A stretch of DNA of 64,000 bases from Neoarius graeffei (GCF_027579695.1 NC_083582.1:1625378-1689377), one strand, 5' to 3'; shown: positions 8,970 to 21,945, counted from the stretch's first letter. Numbers and translations: made by a program. Notes: generated from the sequence alone by a model not told the origin.

Positions 8970-11900
8970 GATTCACATCAATTTACAAACAACCAAAATA
9001 CTGACTCACTGACGAAATAACATGTTGAATCACATCTCAGTGACTCGGTACAGTACTGAATGATGAGATTCGGGTCGGTACTGATTCACTGACTTGTAGG
9101 TCAGTTAGGAATGGCTCGGTACAGTACTGAGTCACTCACTCAACAAGGTACTAAACTGCTAATTCTCGGACTCCTTCAGTCCTGACTCACTCAACAAGGT
9201 ACTGTATTATGAATAACTGAATCACTGGCTTGAGAAGTGCTGATTTACTCTCTTAAAGTAAGACACTACTGGCTCATTGACGATACAATTTTCAGTCACT
9301 GATTTATTGAATCAATACGGTACTGAATCACTGGCCAAGAATCAGTACTGTACTGAATCATGGACTTATTGAATCAATACGGTACGGAATCACTGACAGA
9401 ATCAGTACGGTACTGAATCACTGACTTATTGAATCAATACAGTACTGAATCACTGACAATCAGTACTGTACTGAATCACTGGCCAAGAATCAGTACTGTA
9501 CTGAATCACAGACTTATTGAATCAATACGATACTGAATCACAGACTTATTGAATCAATACGGTACTGAATCACAGACTTATTGAATCAATACGGTACTGA
9601 ATCACAGACTTATTGAATCAGTATGGTACGGAATTACGGACTTATTGAATCAGTATGGTACGGAATTACGGACTTATTGAATCAATACGGTACTGAATCA
9701 CTGACAGAATCAGTAAGGTACTGAATCACGGACTTATTGAATCGATACGGTACTGAATCATGGACTTATTGAATCAATACAGTACTGAATCACTGACAGA
9801 ATCAGTAAGGTACTGAATCACGGACTTATTGAATCAATACGGTACTGAATCACGGACTTATTGAATCGATACGGTACTGAATCACGGACTTATTGAATCG
9901 ATACGGTACTGAATCACGGACTTATTGAATCGATACGGTACTGAATCACGGACTTATTGAATCAATACGGTACTGAATCACGGACTTATTGAATCAATAC
10001 GGTACTGAATCACTGACTTATTGAATCAATACGGTACTGAATCACTGACCAAGAATCAGTACTGTACTGAATCACTGACTTATTGAATCAGTACAGTACT
10101 GAATCACGGACTTATTGAATCAATATGGTACTGAATCACTGACAGAATCAGTACGGTACTGAATCACTGGCCAAGAATCAGTACTGTACTGAATCACAGA
10201 CTTATTGAATCAGTATGGTACTGAATCACGGACTTATTGAATCAATACAGTACTGAATCACGGACTTATTGAATCAATACGGTACTGAATCACGGACTTA
10301 TTGAATCAATACAGTACTGAATCACTGACAATCAGTACGGTACTGAATCACTGGCCAAGAATCAGTACTGTACTGAATCACAGACTTATTGAATCAGTAT
10401 GGTACTGAATCACGGACTTATTGAATCAATACAGTACTGAATCACGGACTTATTGAATCAATACGGTACTGAATCACGGACTTATTGAATCAATACAGTA
10501 CTGAATCACTGACAATCAGTACGGTACTGAATCACTGGCCAAGAATCAGTACTGTACTGAATCAGAGACTTATTGAATCAGTCTCGTCTCGTCTTCTTCC
10601 GCTTATCCAGGACCGGGTCGCGGAGGCAGCAGTCTAAGCATGGAAGCCCAAACTTCCCTTTCCCCAGACACCTCGGCCAGCTCCTCGGGAAGAACACCGA
10701 GGCGTTCCCAGGCCAGCCGAGAGACATAGTCCCTCCAGCATGTCCTGGGTCTTCCCCGGGGCCTCCTCCCGGGGGGACATGCCTGGAACACCTCCCCAGG
10801 GAGGCGTCCAGGAGGCATCCGAAAAAGATGCCCGAGCCACCTCAGCTGGTTCCTCTCGATGTGGAGGAGCAGCGGCTCTACTCCGAGCTCCTCCCGAGTG
10901 ACTGTGCTTCTCACCCTATCTCTAAGGGAGCGCCCAGCCAGTCAATACGGTATTGAATCAATACGGTACTGAATCACAGACTTATTGAATCAATATGGTA
11001 CTGAATCATGGACTTATTGAATCAATACGGTACTGAATCACTGACAGAATCAGTAAGGTACTGAATCACGGACTTATTGAATCAATACGATACTGAATCA
11101 CGGACTTATTGAATCAATACGGTACTGAATCACTGGCCAAGAATCAGTATTGTACTGAATCACAGACTTATTGAATCAATATGGTACTGAATCACGGACT
11201 TATTGAATCAGTGCGGTACTGAATCACTGACAGAATCAGTAAGGTACTGAATCACGGACTTATTGAATCGATAAGGTACTGAATCATGGACTTATTGAAT
11301 CAATACAGTACTGAATCACTGACAGAATCAGTAAGGTACTGAATCACGGACTTATTGAATCGATAAGGTACTGAATCATGGACTTATTGAATCAATACAG
11401 TACTGAATCACTGACTGAATCAGTACGGTACTGAATCACTGGCCAAGAATCAGTACTGTACTGAATCACATACTTATTGAATCATTATGGTACTGAATTA
11501 CGGACTTATTGAATCAATACGGTACTGAATCACGGACTTATTGAATCAATACGGTACTGAATCACTGGCCAAGAATCAGTATTGTACTGAATCACAGACT
11601 TATTGAATCAATATGGTACTGAATCACGGACTTATTGAATCAGTGCGGTACTGAATCACTGACAGAATCAGTAAGGTACTGAATCACGGACTTATTGAAT
11701 CGATAAGGTACTGAATCATGGACTTATTGAATCAATACAGTACTGAATCACTGACAGAATCAGTAAGGTACTGAATCACGGACTTATTGAATCGATAAGG
11801 TACTGAATCATGGACTTATTGAATCAATACAGTACTGAATCACTGACTGAATCAGTACGGTACTGAATCACTGGCCAAGAATCAGTACTGTACTGAATCA

Positions 11901-14430
11901 CATACTTATTGAATCATTATGGTACTGAATCACGGACTTATTGAATCAATACGGTACTGAATCACGGACTTATTGAATCAATACGGTACTGAATCACTGG
12001 CCAAGAATCAGTATTGTACTGAATCACAGACGTATTGAATCAATACGGTACTGAATCACGGACTTATTGAATCAATACGGTACTGAATCACTGACAGAAT
12101 CAGTAAGGTACTGAATCACGGACTTATTGAATCGATACGGTACTGAATCACGGACTTATTGAATCGATACGGTACTGAATCACGGACTTATTGAATCAAT
12201 ATGGTACTGAATCACTGACAGAATCAGTACGGTACTGAATCACTGGCCAAGAATCAGTACTGTACTGAATCACAGACTTATTGAATCAGTATGGTACTGA
12301 ATCACGGACTTATTGAATCAATACGGTACTGAATCACGGACTTATTGAATCAATACAGTACTGAATCACGGACTTATTGAATCAATACAGTACTGAATCA
12401 CTGACAATCAATATGGTACTGAATCATGGACTTATTGAATCAATACGGTACTGAATCACTGACAATCAGTAAGGTATTGAATCAATATGGTACTGAATCA
12501 TGGACTTATTGAATCAATACGGTACTGAATCACTGACAGAATCAGTAAGGTACTGAATCACGGACTTATTGAATCAATACGGTACTGAATCACTGACAGA
12601 ATCAGTATTGTACTGAATCACAGACTTATTGAATCAATACGGTACTGAATCACGGACTTATTGAATCAATACGGTACTGAATCACGGACTTATTGAATCA
12701 ATACGGTACTGAATCACTGACAGAATCAGTACGGTACTGAATCACTGGCCAAGAATCAGTACTGTACTGAATCACAGACTTATTGAATCGATACAGTACT
12801 GAATCATGGACTTATTGAATCAATACGGTACTGAATCACTGACAGAATCACTAAGGTACTGAATCACAGACTTATTGAATCAATACGGTACTGAATCACG
12901 GACTTATTGAATCAATACAGTACTGAATCATGGACTTATTGAATCAATACAGTACTGAATCACTGACAATCAATAAGGTACTGAATCACGGACTTATTGA
13001 ATCGATACGGTACTGAATCATGGACTTATTGAATCAATACGGTACTGAATCACGGACTTATTGAATCAATACGGTACTGAATCACGGACTTATTGAATCA
13101 ATACAGTACTGAATCACGGACTTATTGAATCGATACAGTACTGAATCATGGACTTATTGAATCAATACAGTACTGAATCACTGACAGAATCACTAAGGTA
13201 CTGAATCACAGACTTATTGAATCAATACGGTACTGAATCACGGACTTATTGAATCAATACAGTACTGAATCATGGACTTATTGAATCAATACAGTACTGA
13301 ATCACTGACAGAATCAATAAGGTACTGAATCACGGACTTATTGAATTGATACGGTACTGAATCATGGACTTATTGAATCAATACGGTACTGAATCACGGA
13401 CTTATTGAATCAATACGGTACTGAATCACGGACTTATTGAATCATTATGGTACTGAATTACGGACTTATTGAATCAATACGGTACTGAATCACAGACTTA
13501 TTGAATCAATATGGTACTGAATCATGGACTTATTGAATCAATACGGTACTGAATCACTGACAGAATCAGTAAGGTACTGAATCACGGACTTATTGAATCA
13601 ATACCGTACTGAATCACGGACTTATTGAATCAATACGGTACTGAATCACTGGCCAAGAATCAGTATTGTACTGAATCACAGACGTATTGAATCAATACGG
13701 TACTGAATCACGGACTTATTGAATCAATACGGTACTGAATCACTGACAGAATCAGTAAGGTACTGAATCACGGACTTATTGAATCGATACGGTACTGAAT
13801 CACGGACTTATTGAATCGATACGGTACTGAATCACGGACTTATTGAATCAATATGGTACTGAATCACTGACAGAATCAGTACGGTACTGAATCACTGGCC
13901 AAGAATCAGTACTGTACTGAATCACAGACTTATTGAATCAGTATGGTACTGAATTACAGACTTATTGAATCAATACGGTACTGAATCACAGACTTATTGA
14001 ATCAATATGGTACTGAATCATGGACTTATTGAATCAATACGGTACTGAATCACTGACAGAATCAGTAAGGTACTGAATCACGGACTTATTGAATCAATAC
14101 GGTACTGAATCACGGACTTATTGAATCAATACGGTACTGAATCACTGACAGAATCAGTAAGGTACTGAATCACGGACTTATTGAATCGATACAGTACTGA
14201 ATCATGGACTTATTGAATCAATACGGTACTGAATCACTGACAGAATCAGTATGGTACTGAATCACAGACTTATTGAATCAATATGGTACTGAATCATGGA
14301 CTTATTGAATCAATATGGTACTGAATCACTGACAGAATCAGTAAGGTACTGAATCACGGACTTATTGAATCAATACGGTACTGAATCACGGACTTATTGA
14401 ATCAATACGGTACTGAATCATGGACTTATT
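8970..14430. repeat. Composite minisatellite array of about 5.4 kb
   Basis: The array is built from related units of 26-32 bp. The commonest, 32 bp, contains GGACTTATTGAATCAATACG and ends GTACTGAATCAC. Shorter types replace the centre with TGACAGAATCAGTAAGG, TGGCCAAGAATCAGTACTG or TGACAATCAGTA. The first 300 bp are diverged and the rest is quite uniform. Longer periods are visible: a block near 11469 recurs 432 bp later, one near 12789 recurs after 342 bp, and one near 12031 recurs after 1652 bp. A LINE fragment interrupts it at 10580-10940. No protein-coding reading is credible. Confidence 0.95.
10580..10940 (-). mobile_element. LINE 3'-end fragment inside the minisatellite
   Basis: On the minus strand it encodes the C-terminus of a LINE ORF2: TREELGVEPLLLHIERNQLR, then WLGHLFRMPPGRLP, RRPRGRPRTCWRDYVSRLAW and REVWASMLRLLPPRPGPG. 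A short tail (AAGAAGACGAGACGAGAC) abuts the array. The sequence is a common teleost LINE end, possibly Rex3/RTE-like. It is truncated at its 5' side, as expected for incomplete reverse transcription into pre-existing satellite DNA. Confidence 0.8.
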
Positions 14431-14689
14431 TCAGCTTTTTTCAGCCTTTTTTAATATTTTTCATTCTCATCCCTGATCATGAAGCAACTCGACTAGAATA
14501 GTGTTGATTGTGTCTAACAGTGAGTTTAGATGTTGTAAAAGTACAGATACTGGACTATGATTCACTCACGCCACATCAGTGGGCTGGAACTGACCCCATC
14601 TTGGTGTTTCAGTGGAACAGGATGTGTTTCAGCATCTCCATCAGAGGATTCAGCTCAGTCTGTGTGTTTGTGCCTCCTGCTCTGACTGC

Positions 14690-14885
14690 TTGTTAATGTA
14701 CTGCATGGCCGTGTCCCACATTAATGACCTTCAGCAGCCGCTCTTATCCAGAGTGACGGACACCACAGCTGGGGTTTGGTGCCTTGCTCAAGGGCACTTC
14801 AGCCTTTCCTGTTGTTCCAGGGAATCAAACTGGCAACCTTTTGGTCCCAAAGCTACTTCTCTAACCATTCGGCCACGCCTTCCCT
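14690..14885. repeat. Teleost interspersed repeat fragment
   Basis: It contains CTCTTATCCAGAGTGACGGA, GCCTTGCTCAAGGGCACTTC and CTAACCATTCGGCCACG, an order seen in many dispersed fish repeats. Exact family and ends were not determined. The surrounding 14431-15672 shows no other clear gene. Confidence 0.5.
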
Positions 14886-15309
14886 CCACCTCATGAGATT
14901 AGCTTTGCACAGTTGTTTTCCAAGTTATTTTACCCCACATACGTTAAGTGAATTGTGTGTTTTTTTTTTTTTAATTTCCTCTTGTTTGATGAAGAATACA
15001 CAACTCTGCACAATACAAGGTTGTGTAAATTCATTAAAGTGTGAATGTGGGAGATTCAGTGATTTGCAGTGCAAGTTGTCCAAACTCCCTGGGCCGGAGC
15101 GGTGCTCACGGTGTATTTACACACTTGCTAAAACAAAAGACGAACCAAGTGCTGAATTTCTGCTTTCTATAGAAACTTCAGTTCCACCGGTTCACCAACA
15201 TTTACCCTGAAACACTTTCAGTCTGATAAACTGATTCACAGCAGCGCAGCGTCAGTTACTGGGTGTGACGTTCAATTAGAGCTCTAAACATCTCTCTCTC
15301 TCTCTCTCA

Positions 15310-15368
15310 GGTCTGGCGGTGAAGGAGCTGAAGTAGACTCTTCACTTGTACAAAAATGTTGTAATAAA
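15310..15368 (+). other. Possible terminal exon of an unidentified gene
   Basis: After a CT-rich acceptor (CTCTCTCTCTCTCAG at 15295-15309) the frame GLAVKELK ends at TAG (15334-15336). AATAAA follows at about 15363. The arrangement resembles a last exon with a polyadenylation signal, but it is too short to identify and no matching upstream exon was found. Confidence 0.2.
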
Positions 15369-16019
15369 AATGTAAAATCCTCATGTGCTGTGTTTTGACT
15401 CCTTTCTGTCGATGGTGCAGGACAGCAGGAATCTTTATTCTCTGTAATACTGAGTTCAGGTGAAAAATAAAAATGGTGTGAAGCTGCAGCACACCTCGTC
15501 ATGACCAGTGGAGATCCACATCCTGTTTCCCCAGTGACCGAAGAGCAGCCTTGATCTCCGCGATGAGCTGAACATCTCACACATGGAGTTCATGTGATTC
15601 ATGAAGATGAAACTGTACACGTCATGTCTACAGTGTGGAGTAGTTTTAGAGTGTAACTGGGAGAATTCACTTCATGCAGGATTGATTTTTTTTTTTGATC
15701 GTCTTTTTTTATTTTTCAAATATAACAAAGAAAATACAATTCACACATGAGACAATCAAATCTAGTTCCTGTCCATACAAACAAACCTCCCAATGCCCCC
15801 CACCCACATGTACTGGACCCCAAGCAAATTTCAATACATCCAGACATCGACACACACAAACTACTGTAGGTAAATAAAGACCATAACGGAGAGAGGTAAA
15901 AAAAAAACAGGTACAAATCGACATTTGGGTTACATAGATATGTTAATAGCTGCCGTGCCTTCAATAAAGGAAATAAATGGCTGCCAAATGAGAGTTTCCT
16001 GGTGGTCCCTCTTACAGTA

Positions 16020-16499
16020 TATCTAATTTTTTTCTAAATGAACATGACTCATGACCTCCCTAATCCACTGGCCATGTGTTGGGGGGGAAGCATCTTTCCA
16101 TTTAAACAGGATAAGTCTCCTGGCCAACAAAGAGCAAAAGGCCATCATGCCTAGGTGGCTCCCAGAAAAAGAGGCCCCCACTGGGGCCACAGCAAATAGT
16201 GAAATCAGAGGAGATGGGTGCACAGTTTTCCCACATGTTCCGGAGAATGCCTCAAAGATAGAATGCCAAAAACTGTATAGCATAGGGCACGACCAAAACC
16301 TGTGCAGTAATGTGGCAGGAGCCCGTCTGCATCGATCACATGTAGGGTCGATATCCATCTCAATCCTAGACAATCTCTCTTTGGTCCAATGAAGACGGTG
16401 GACTATCTTGAGTTGAACCACAGTGTGTCTGAGGCATATGGAGGAAGAATAAATTTGCTGAATAATTTTTTTGCCATATTTCCTCTGAAATCGTTTCAT
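16020..16499 (-). pseudogene. L1 ORF2 C-terminal part
   Basis: The minus strand encodes LRHTVVQLKIVHRLHWTKER, a CDRCRRAPATLLHRFWSC zinc-knuckle-like motif and LLARRLILFKWKDASPPTHG, the ending typical of fish L1/Tx1-like ORF2 proteins. The reading frame continues from 20658 once the Tc1 insertion is set aside. A one-base slip occurs in an A7 run near 16470. Confidence 0.8.
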
Positions 16500-16739
16500 C
16501 TACAGTTAGGTCCATAAATATTTGGACAGAGACAACATTTTTCTAATTTTGGTTCTGTACATTACCACAATGAATTGTGAACAAAACAATTCAGACGCAG
16601 TTGAAGTTCAGACTTTCAGCTTTAATTCAGTGGGTTGAACAAAATGATTGCATAAAAATGTGAGGAACTAAAGCATTTTTTAACACAATCCCTTCATTTC
16701 AGGGGCTCAAAAGTAATTGGACAAATTAAATAATTGTAA

Positions 16740-17049
16740 ATAAAATGTTCATTTCTAATACTTGGTTGAAAACCCTTTGTTGGCAATGACTGCCTGAAGT
16801 CTTGAACTCATGGACATCAGCAGACGCTGTGTTTCCTCCTTTTTAATGCTCTGCCAGGCCTTTACTGCAGCGGTTTTCAGTTGCTGTTTGTTTGTGGGCC
16901 TTTCTGTCTGAAGTTTAGTCTTTAACAAGTGAAATGCTGCTCAACTGGGTTGAGATCAGGTGACTGACTTGGCCATTCAAGAATATTCCACTTCTTTGCT
17001 TTAATAAACTCCTGGGTTGCTTTGGCTTTATGTTTTGGGTCATTGTCCA
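16740..17049 (-). pseudogene. Tc1 transposase 3' part
   Basis: This is the C-terminal third of the Tc1 transposase and the sequence after it. On the plus strand it carries AAAACCCTTTGTTGGCAATG and GGTTGAGATCAGGTGACTGA, motifs common to fish Tc1 elements of this group. It rejoins the 19335-20113 piece across the GTCCA duplication. Confidence 0.65.
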
Positions 17050-17243
17050 TGTTGGGGTTCAACCCAGTCTGAAACGGTCAATCGGTCAACTTATTTCTCG
17101 GGACCCCCGCCCTCGTACCACCCAGACGTCTGGGACGGAACACCGCAAAAAAAACAGAGAACCAGAGATCGGTTTAACTGCTGTTTATTCACAGTATTCT
17201 CACCAAAGATGAAAGATTACAAACACCTTTTATAACAAATCAT

Positions 17244-17352
17244 AATCTCTCCAAACGGCTATTGTGTCTGTCGAATGTGTGTGTGTTTGTATATACAAAC
17301 ACACACATACACACACACACATTCGACAGACACAATAGCCGTTTGGAGAGAT
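17244..17352. repeat. Long near-perfect palindrome
   Basis: The left arm AATCTCTCCAAACGGCTATT and on through GTCTGTCGAATGTGTGTG is mirrored by CACATTCGACAGACACAATA and on through GCCGTTTGGAGAGATT. The arms are nearly 50 bp, with a short CA-rich centre around GTATATAC. It would fold into a strong hairpin or cruciform. Confidence 0.9.
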
Positions 17353-17362
17353 TGATTTGTTG

Positions 17363-18895
17363 CCCAGATAGCAAAAGGGCGTTGATTCGACGGGGAATCA
17401 TCGGCATGTTCTTCGACCATACGCCGTCGAATCATCGTGGATCACCGGCGTTGATTCAACACCGCTTTGCTCATACGAGTTTGCGTTGAAACGACGTTGA
17501 AAAGTGGATGGTGGCCGACAGAGAATAGACCCCCTTTCACCCTTTATTCAACTACGGATTTTGGTCAATTTATAGTTTAATTTTCGGCGATGATTCATCC
17601 AACTTTACTTCCTGTTTTATGTACAACAGGAAGGCTACAAATTAAGCAAAACAGGCTAAATTAAACAATAAAGCATCGGGGCTCTTGCCTAGGATGAACA
17701 CACACATGCATACTTCAACCATGAAAGTGAAACTTAATTTATATCAATGTGCGTAGGCTACGGCCTGTTTAATGTACAACAGGATATAAAAATGCATGCA
17801 ACAATGCACCTCTCCTAATGTTTGTCAAGCTATCTAATGAGGCATAACTTTTAACATTTATAAGGAACAGAACACACTTGAACAAGTTCTTAGAAACATT
17901 TTATGATTTATTTATAATTTATAATTGTGGCCTATATTCCTCCTGCGGCGCAGACACCTGTACATGGAAACAGAAAAACATAACCAAAATTAATTTGATG
18001 CAGCATTGATAAAGAAAGTCAGCAGTAGGCTATGGGTTTCTAAATGCCACCCTACCTCACGTCTCCTCAAACAAAGTGGTCACTACAGAAGCGTTGGTAG
18101 CCTGGATAATCTTTAAAGTTCATGGCCGCGAGGCACGACCCATGGCTACACAAAAGAACAGGTCAGCTCGAAACGACATGCGACCTAGGCCTACATGCTC
18201 GATTTAACGCTAAGTTTTCACTCCAACGCTAAGTTTTCACTCCAACAAGACAAGTACTTCGACTCGTTTTTCGATTGAATAATGCATCTGCATTGTTGTT
18301 GTTTCAAATGGATACTAGTTGAGGGAAATTTCTCCAATGCGTGATATTACTGAAGTTCATCATAACTTCTTAAACTGCTTGAAATTGTATTCGAAATTCC
18401 CTTTATTAATAGTGACTGAATAATGGTACGTACCAGATGTCCAGGGATGAATGAAAATGTAGCGTGGTCCAGTGTTTTTCTCAATGTAGTTTCAATGGTC
18501 CAAGCGTAACAGCAGGCCGATCCACAAGAGAGTCGCGATCCAACCGAGTGGTGTGGGAGTTTCACGTGCACCCAGGTATATAACGAAAATGACGTCATCC
18601 AGTAAACAGCAGTGGTAATCGGACTGCATTATGGGACAACGTGGGACATCCAACCAATGTTGAAAACTGGCCGGCAAAAGTGACGATGGTTCAACATCGT
18701 ATATTCGACCTTCTCTGACGGTCGACAGATCAACCTTTACCCATGGTGATTCAACAGTGATAAATTGACCTTCTCCGACGGCAGAGAAATCGACGTTTCA
18801 CAGCGCCGTTTCAGCGTTGATTTTCTGACTTACGACGGAAACCGACCATTCTGACCAAGAATCGGTGCCGTTTCAACGTCCCTCTGCTATCTGGG
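17363..18895. mobile_element. Non-autonomous DNA transposon (about 1.5 kb)
   Basis: The terminal inverted repeats are CCCAGATAGCAAAAGGGCGT on the left and, in reverse complement, CCCAGATAGCAGAGGGACGT on the right. GTTGA/ACGG-rich subterminal repeats follow both. No transposase ORF is present and no clear target duplication was identified, so the superfamily is open. Confidence 0.75.
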
Positions 18896-19334
18896 ATGTG
18901 ACCTCAGAGAAGGGTGTGTGTGTGTGTGTGTCTATGGGAGGGTGTGAGTAAGTGACATTTTGATATCTGTGTCTATGTGTGTGTGTGTGTGTGTGTGTGT
19001 GCAGGTCACATCTTAATTACATCACTGCCATAGTATATGCAATAATCCAAAAATATAAAGTCTTAACTCTTTGTTCAGCAATAAGGCTACCATTACATCC
19101 AACATTAAAGTGTGTGTGGGTCGATCTGACATCAAAACAGACCTTGGTGTCGTTCAGACACATCTCTGATCAAAAATACACATTTCATATCAAAATAAAC
19201 AAAATGTTCCCAAACAATGTCCAGCCGAGACAGAAGGTCATTTTTAACTGAACCGAAGTTAATCCTTAATTTTGTCACCATTTTAATAAATTACTGCCTT
19301 CTTGGTCAAGAATAATACTTATATAAACCTAACA

Positions 19335-20074
19335 GTCCATCTGTATTATGAAACGCCGACCAATCAGTTTGGCTGGATTTGAGCACACAGTAGGTCTCTG
19401 AATACCTCAGAATTCATCCAGCTGCTTCTGTCCTGTGTCACATCATCAATAAACACTAGTGACCCAGTGCCACTGGCAGCCATGCATGCCCAAGCCATCA
19501 CACTGCCTCCGCCGTGTTTTACAGATGATGTGGTATGCTTTGGATCATGAGCTGTACCACGCCTTCGCCATACTTTTTTCTTTCCATCATTCTGGTAGAG
19601 GTTGATCTTGGTTTCATCTGTCCAAAGAATGTTCTTCCAGAAATGTGCTGGCTTTTTTAGATGTTTTTTTTTAGCAAAGTCCAATCTAGCCTTTTTATTC
19701 TTGAGGCTTATGAGTGGCTTGCACCGTGCAGTGAACCCTCTGTATTTACTTTCATGCAGTCTTCTCTTTATGGTAGATTTGGATATTGATACGCCTACCT
19801 CCTGGAGAGTGTTGTTCACTTGGTTGGCTGTTGTGAAGGGGTTTCTCTTCACCATGGAAATTATTCTGCCATCATCCACCACTGTTGTCTTCTGTGAGTG
19901 TCCAGGTCTTTTTGCATTGATGAGTTCACCAGTGCTTTCTTTCTTTCTCAGGATGTACCAAACTGTAGATTTTGCCACTCCTAATATTGTAGCAATTTCT
20001 CGGATGGGTTTTTTCTGTTTTCGCAGCTTAAGGATGGCTTGTTTCACCTGCATGGAGAGCTCCTTTGACCGCAT
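19335..20074 (-). pseudogene. Tc1 transposase 5' part
   Basis: Starting at the methionine of MRSKELSMQVKQAILKLR, this part has the N-terminal helix-turn-helix (IREIATILGVAKSTVWYIL) and the second DNA-binding domain. It then reaches the catalytic start WTDETKINLYQN and MAWACMAASGTGSLVFIDD. It stops at the LTR insertion before the second catalytic aspartate. It belongs to a different Tc1 subfamily from the copy at 3292-4860. Confidence 0.85.
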
Positions 20075-20354
20075 GTTTTCTTCACAGCAAAATCTTCCAA
20101 ATGCAAGCACCACACCTCAAATCAACTCCAGGCCTTTTATCTGCTTAATTGAGAATGACATAATGAAGGAATTGCCCACACCTGCCCATGAAATAGCCTT
20201 TGAGTCAATTGTCCAATTACTTTTGGTCCCTTTAAAAACGGGGTGGCACATGTTAAGGAGCTGAAACTCCTAAACCCTTCATCCAATTTTAATGTGGATT
20301 CCCTCAAATGAAAGCTGAAAGTCTGGACTTTATGTCCATGTCCATTATATAATT

Positions 20355-20580
20355 ACACTGTAAACCCGAATAAGTTGAGTTTACTTAAAAAAATTGAGGA
20401 AAGTGGTTGCCTTAAAAAAAATAATTAATTATTAATGATTGAATTGAGTACCTTAAACTTACAATCTTCTGGTAAGTTTAAGGTACTCAATTCAATCATT
20501 AATAATTACTTATTTTTTTTAAGGCAACCACTTTCCTCAATTTTTTTTAAGTAAACTCAACTTATTCGGGTTTACAGTGT
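20355..20580. mobile_element. Palindromic fold-back MITE
   Basis: ACACTGTAAACCCGAATAAG at the left and CTTATTCGGGTTTACAGTGT at the right are exact complements. The two halves match almost along their whole length of about 110 bp, meeting near 20465-20472. It is inserted within the right arm of the Tc1. Confidence 0.9.
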
Positions 20581-20657
20581 ATAACTTGAATATGTTTCAG
20601 TAAACAGGTAAAAAAACAATTTGTGTCAGTGTCCAAATATATATGGACCTAACTGTA

Positions 20658-21297
20658 GGTCAGATTCCCACTTTATCCTAAGGCTGTCCAGACTGTTCAT
20701 GTTATGTGTATTGAGTAATGTATAAATTCTGTCTTTTATTTTTTTCATGTCAACTTTACATTTTAAAATTGTTTCAAGCAGAGATTCAGGAGGGCTCAGT
20801 GGGAAACAGTCGGAGTTGGAAGCCACAAAACCTCTAAGCTGCAAATACCTGTAGAAGTGAGATTTGTGAAGACCATATTTCTGTTGTAACTGTACAAAAG
20901 AGGCAAACTTATTTTCAGTGTAGAGGTCAGATAGTGTACCTGTTCCACTTCCCGTCCAGACATTAAAAACTTCATCCATCATTGACGGAACAAACATATG
21001 ATTCTTTATCAATGGTGTAACAAGTGAAAGATCAGTAAGATTAAAGGTCCTTCTAAACTGGTTCCAGGTTTTAATTGAATGGATAACAACTGGATTAGTA
21101 GTGAAGGCTGAGATCGGCTGTTCCAAAGGTAATTTGGAACATAATAGAGCTGCTGGGGAGGAAGACCCGATGGATGCTCTCTCCAACCCTGTCCATTCAG
21201 TACTATTAACATCCGAGCCATCATCTCTCAACCAATACAGCAAAGCTCTTATATTGGCAGCCCAGTGGGAATACATAACATTTGGAAGTGCCATACC
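20658..21297 (-). pseudogene. L1 ORF2 segment between RT and C-terminus
   Basis: The minus strand reads GMALPNVMYSHWAANIRALL, then YGLHKSHFYRYLQLRGFV and NSLDSLRIKWESDL, blocks typical of the post-RT region of fish L1 ORF2. It is bounded by a hAT fragment at 21298 and by the Tc1 at 20655. Confidence 0.8.
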
Positions 21298-21945
21298 ACT
21301 TTCATAATCTTCATCGTCCTTACTCTCTCTATGTTGCTTTTTGCCAACAGGGGCAAAAAAGGACATAATGTCCTTCTTGCTCCTTTCCATGATGACAGCC
21401 TACAGTAGGCCTATACTAAAAAGTAAACGGAGAGGAATGTAGCCTCTACATATCACAAGGCCATCCGAGTTTTACAAGAAGGTTAAACACTGTCGGTTAT
21501 TTTACCCATTTCCCAAAAATATTAAGTTAGGCTACTTATTGCTGTGCAACGCACTTTTAAGAAAGCGCAATAAAACGGATTTATTATTGTAGTGAACAAC
21601 AACAGTAAAACACGGATATGTGCAAACACTGATGTTACAAAATTGAATAATTTTCCTTACCTTCGCCTCTTTGCAATAGCCTAGTTCTTGCAGGGCTGAA
21701 GCTGTTATCTCTCACGTCCAAAGTTTACAATTCGCACTGCCGCTGGTCTTTCTGCTGCAGGTAACAGTGTGCATGTAGCGCTTTAAGGAGTCCGTGTAGA
21801 ACACTCCGTCATGTCAGTTCCGATCTTCGAGCCAGCGCACGTCGAAATTAATAAAGCTTATTATCTGTTCAGCACAGGGGCCACAACAGGGGCCAGGAGC
21901 AATTTTACAGGGGCACTGGCCCCCCCTGGCCCCCGTTTAAAACCG
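21298..21945 (-). mobile_element. hAT-like fragment inserted in L1
   Basis: The minus strand begins near 21390 with MERSKKDIMSFFAPVGKKQH, resembling the N-terminal tail of ZMYM1-like/TTF-finger hAT transposases. The right edge has the plus-strand end GGCCCCCGTTTAAAACCGCC, a hAT-type terminus. About 60 residues of L1 ORF2 expected here are missing, so the insertion came with a deletion or was followed by one. Confidence 0.55.

Larger units (their letters stand above)
17050..19334 (-). mobile_element. LTR-type insertion (solo LTR-like) with a nested MITE
   Basis: The block begins TGTTGGGG and ends CCTAACA on the plus strand. GTCCA repeats at 17045-17049 and 19335-19339, so it has TG...CA ends and a 5-bp duplication, the signature of LTR-element integration. 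A minus-strand AATAAA near 17185 and a TATATAA near 19325 fit an LTR in minus orientation. Without the nested MITE it would be about 750 bp. No gag or pol coding is seen, so a solo LTR is most likely. Confidence 0.7.
16503..20655 (-). mobile_element. Tc1-like transposon, broken by an LTR and a MITE
   Basis: The ends are CAGTTAGGTCCATAAATATT at 16503 and its counterpart TATGGACCTAACTG ending at 20655, each next to TA. That is the classic Tc1 arrangement. The transposase lies on the minus strand and is cut in two by an LTR insertion at 17050-19334. A palindromic MITE sits in the right arm at 20355-20580. The whole element is inserted in L1 ORF2. Confidence 0.9.

Noticed and set aside
10573..10956. 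Plus-strand ORF of 127 codons
   Set aside because: It is the shadow of the LINE ORF2 C-terminus on the other strand.
8970..14430. CRISPR-like array
   Set aside because: There are no unique spacers; consecutive units are variants of one repeat, and the context is a vertebrate intron.
14508..14896. Possible downstream TTYH exon
   Set aside because: The frame after TTGGTGTTTCAG does not match the expected KDLLGIQ-type sequence and no donor with a fitting phase follows.
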